Part shown: one piece after another, positions 63,088 through 64,000 of the stretch
Position numbering within the stretch: the stretch's first letter is position 1
How the letters are laid out: every line of letters begins with the position of its first letter
NCBI GenBank assembly: GCA_963732765.1
Contig: CAVTAS010000003.1
Location: forward strand, 868,001-932,000
Origin: JANYHF01 sp963732765
GTDB taxonomy: Bacteria > Pseudomonadota > Alphaproteobacteria > Rhizobiales > Hyphomicrobiaceae
Direction of reading: 5' to 3'
Length of the DNA: 64,000 bases
The notes under the pieces: model-generated
Told to the model about the DNA's origin: nothing
The model's input: the letters and a program-made list of their open reading frames with translations, nothing else
The model's database searches: none
Position numbers and translations under genes: made by a program

Positions 63088-63501
63088 ATGATGCAACCTA
63101 AGCGCACCAAGTTCCGCAAAGCCTTCAAGGGCCGCAATGTCGGCGTCTCGAAGGGCGGCACGGCTTTGAACTTCGGCTCGCATGGGCTGAAGGCGCTGGA
63201 GCCGGATCGTGTGACCGCGCGCCAGATCGAAGCGGCTCGCCGCGCCATCACGCGCCACATGAAGCGCCAGGGTCGCGTTTGGATCCGCGTGTTCCCGGAT
63301 CTGCCGGTGACCAAGAAGCCCACCGAAGTCCGCATGGGCTCGGGCAAGGGTGCGCCTGAATTCTGGGCCGTGCGCATAAAGCCCGGCCGCATTATGTTCG
63401 AGATTGACGGCGTGTCGAACGAGACCGCGAACGAGGCGTTGACGCTTGGCGCTGCAAAGCTGCCGGTCAAGACGCGCATCATCGCGCGCCTTGGCATCTA
63501 A
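63088..63501 (+). CDS. rplP: Ribosomal protein L16
   Basis: The 137-residue 50S protein has the standard MMQPKRTKFRKAFKGRN start, ARQIEAARRAITRHMKRQG, VWIRVFPDLPVTKKPTEVRMGSGKG and EFWAVRIKPGRIMFE. It contacts the A-site tRNA elbow. GAGGA precedes the ATG. Confidence 0.97.
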   Translation: MMQPKRTKFRKAFKGRNVGVSKGGTALNFGSHGLKALEPDRVTARQIEAARRAITRHMKRQGRVWIRVFPDLPVTKKPTEVRMGSGKGAPEFWAVRIKPGRIMFEIDGVSNETANEALTLGAAKLPVKTRIIARLGI

Positions 63502-63522
63502 GTTACGGGATCGAGAACCAAA

Positions 63523-63726
63523 ATGGCCAAGTCCACCACATTTGCCGACCTGACGCCCGACCAGCTCGACGACGAGCTGCTGAAGCTGAAGAAAGAGCAG
63601 TTCAACCTGCGCTTCCGCAAGGCGACCAACCAGGTCGAGAACACCGCGCAGGTGCGCACCATCCGCCGCAACATTGCGCGGGTGATGACGCGGCAGAAGC
63701 AGAAGGCTACCGGCGCAAAGGCGTAG
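63523..63726 (+). CDS. rpmC: Ribosomal protein L29
   Basis: The 67-residue 50S protein has two helices: TPDQLDDELLKLKKEQFNLRF and ENTAQVRTIRRNIARVMTRQ. It sits at the exit tunnel with L23. The last gene in the window; rpsQ is expected next but the 3' flank holds a palindromic repeat and no start within the window. Confidence 0.96.
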   Translation: MAKSTTFADLTPDQLDDELLKLKKEQFNLRFRKATNQVENTAQVRTIRRNIARVMTRQKQKATGAKA

Positions 63727-63749
63727 GACGACGAGACTGACGCCCCACC

Positions 63750-63896
63750 TCGTCATCCTCCGCGAAGGCGGGGATCCATGCAAGCCAGCGTGTGGCGGGA
63801 TCGACGAGCGGAGACGGACTATACGGCTCCGGGACTGAATTGAGCAGTTGGGCACGAAACGGGCTTGGCTGGATCCCCGCCTACGCGGGGATGACG
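63750..63896. repeat. Dispersed palindromic repeat after rpmC
   Basis: Arms 63750-63787 and 63862-63896 are complementary (left arm TCGTCATCCTCCGCG, right arm CGCGGGGATGACGA), separated by about 75 bp. This resembles intergenic repeats common in high-GC alphaproteobacteria. The remaining 104 bp to the window end are non-coding. Confidence 0.7.
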
Positions 63897-64000
63897 AAAT
63901 TGAAGGGCCTGGGGTTCTAGAACTCCAGGTACTCGGACAAAGATTAACGACTGTCCGGCCCGGTGCCGGGTTGGACAACGACAATCGGTAAGCGACCGAA

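Overview
The window is high-GC alphaproteobacterial DNA, most likely from the order Hyphomicrobiales (Rhizobiales); genus not determined. The basis is the CarD, infC, PII-glutamine synthetase and str/S10 gene neighbourhoods, the use of FixK/FNR-type TTGAT-N4-ATCAA boxes, and a small basic MAKGQMKS protein that I associate with this group. I see no rRNA, tRNA, CRISPR, prophage or intact insertion sequence.

Region 1 (1-16.3 kb) is a stress/low-oxygen island: a GroEL paralogue (cut by the window edge), a Lon-like protease coupled to a tandem universal-stress protein, a CarS-like membrane enzyme, a secreted protein, a nitroreductase, an unknown membrane protein, an MFS carrier, a coupled flavodoxin / MgtA-type P-ATPase / APC permease operon, a PHA synthase paralogue, and a SHOCT-DUF302-BON cassette. 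Seven FNR/FixK-like palindromes (one perfect, six with a single mismatch) lie in front of these genes. They indicate one oxygen- or redox-controlled regulon comparable in content to FixK2- or DosR-type regulons. The controlling regulator is not recognisable in the window.

Region 2 (16.6-28.4 kb) carries housekeeping and accessory genes: class II fructose bisphosphatase, homoserine dehydrogenase, a lipoprotein, a second PHA synthase, a Crp-like regulator, a VOC protein, then two glycosyltransferases and a TupA-like ATP-grasp protein in DNA that looks lower in GC than its surroundings.

Region 3 (28.5-41.8 kb) has glnB-glnA with a sigma-54 promoter, the bifunctional NAD(P)HX repair enzyme, an O-antigen-ligase-like protein overlapping a TPR protein, a polyol dehydrogenase, a frameshifted hydrolase, a glycosyltransferase, a HigBA-type toxin-antitoxin pair, infC with a probable ATC start, and small VOC and coiled-coil genes.

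Region 4 (41.9-48.5 kb) holds aroA and histidine-utilisation genes (hutD, hutF, hutH, hutU). aroA, hutD and hutU, together with the hydrolase near 37.4 kb, each show an apparent one-base insertion.

Region 5 (48.6-53.7 kb) has a CarD regulator with a long Ala/Lys/Pro-rich N-terminal tail, ferredoxin FdxA, an Hsp15-like S4 protein, a membrane-anchored hydrolase and an unknown exported protein.

Region 6 (53.9-64 kb) is the str-S10 ribosomal block, rpsL-rpsG-fusA-tuf-rpsJ-rplCDWB-rpsS-rplV-rpsC-rplP-rpmC, behind a strong sigma-70 promoter. Its gaps contain several unrelated palindromic elements, and EF-Tu has a remodelled switch I loop without the usual RGIT motif.
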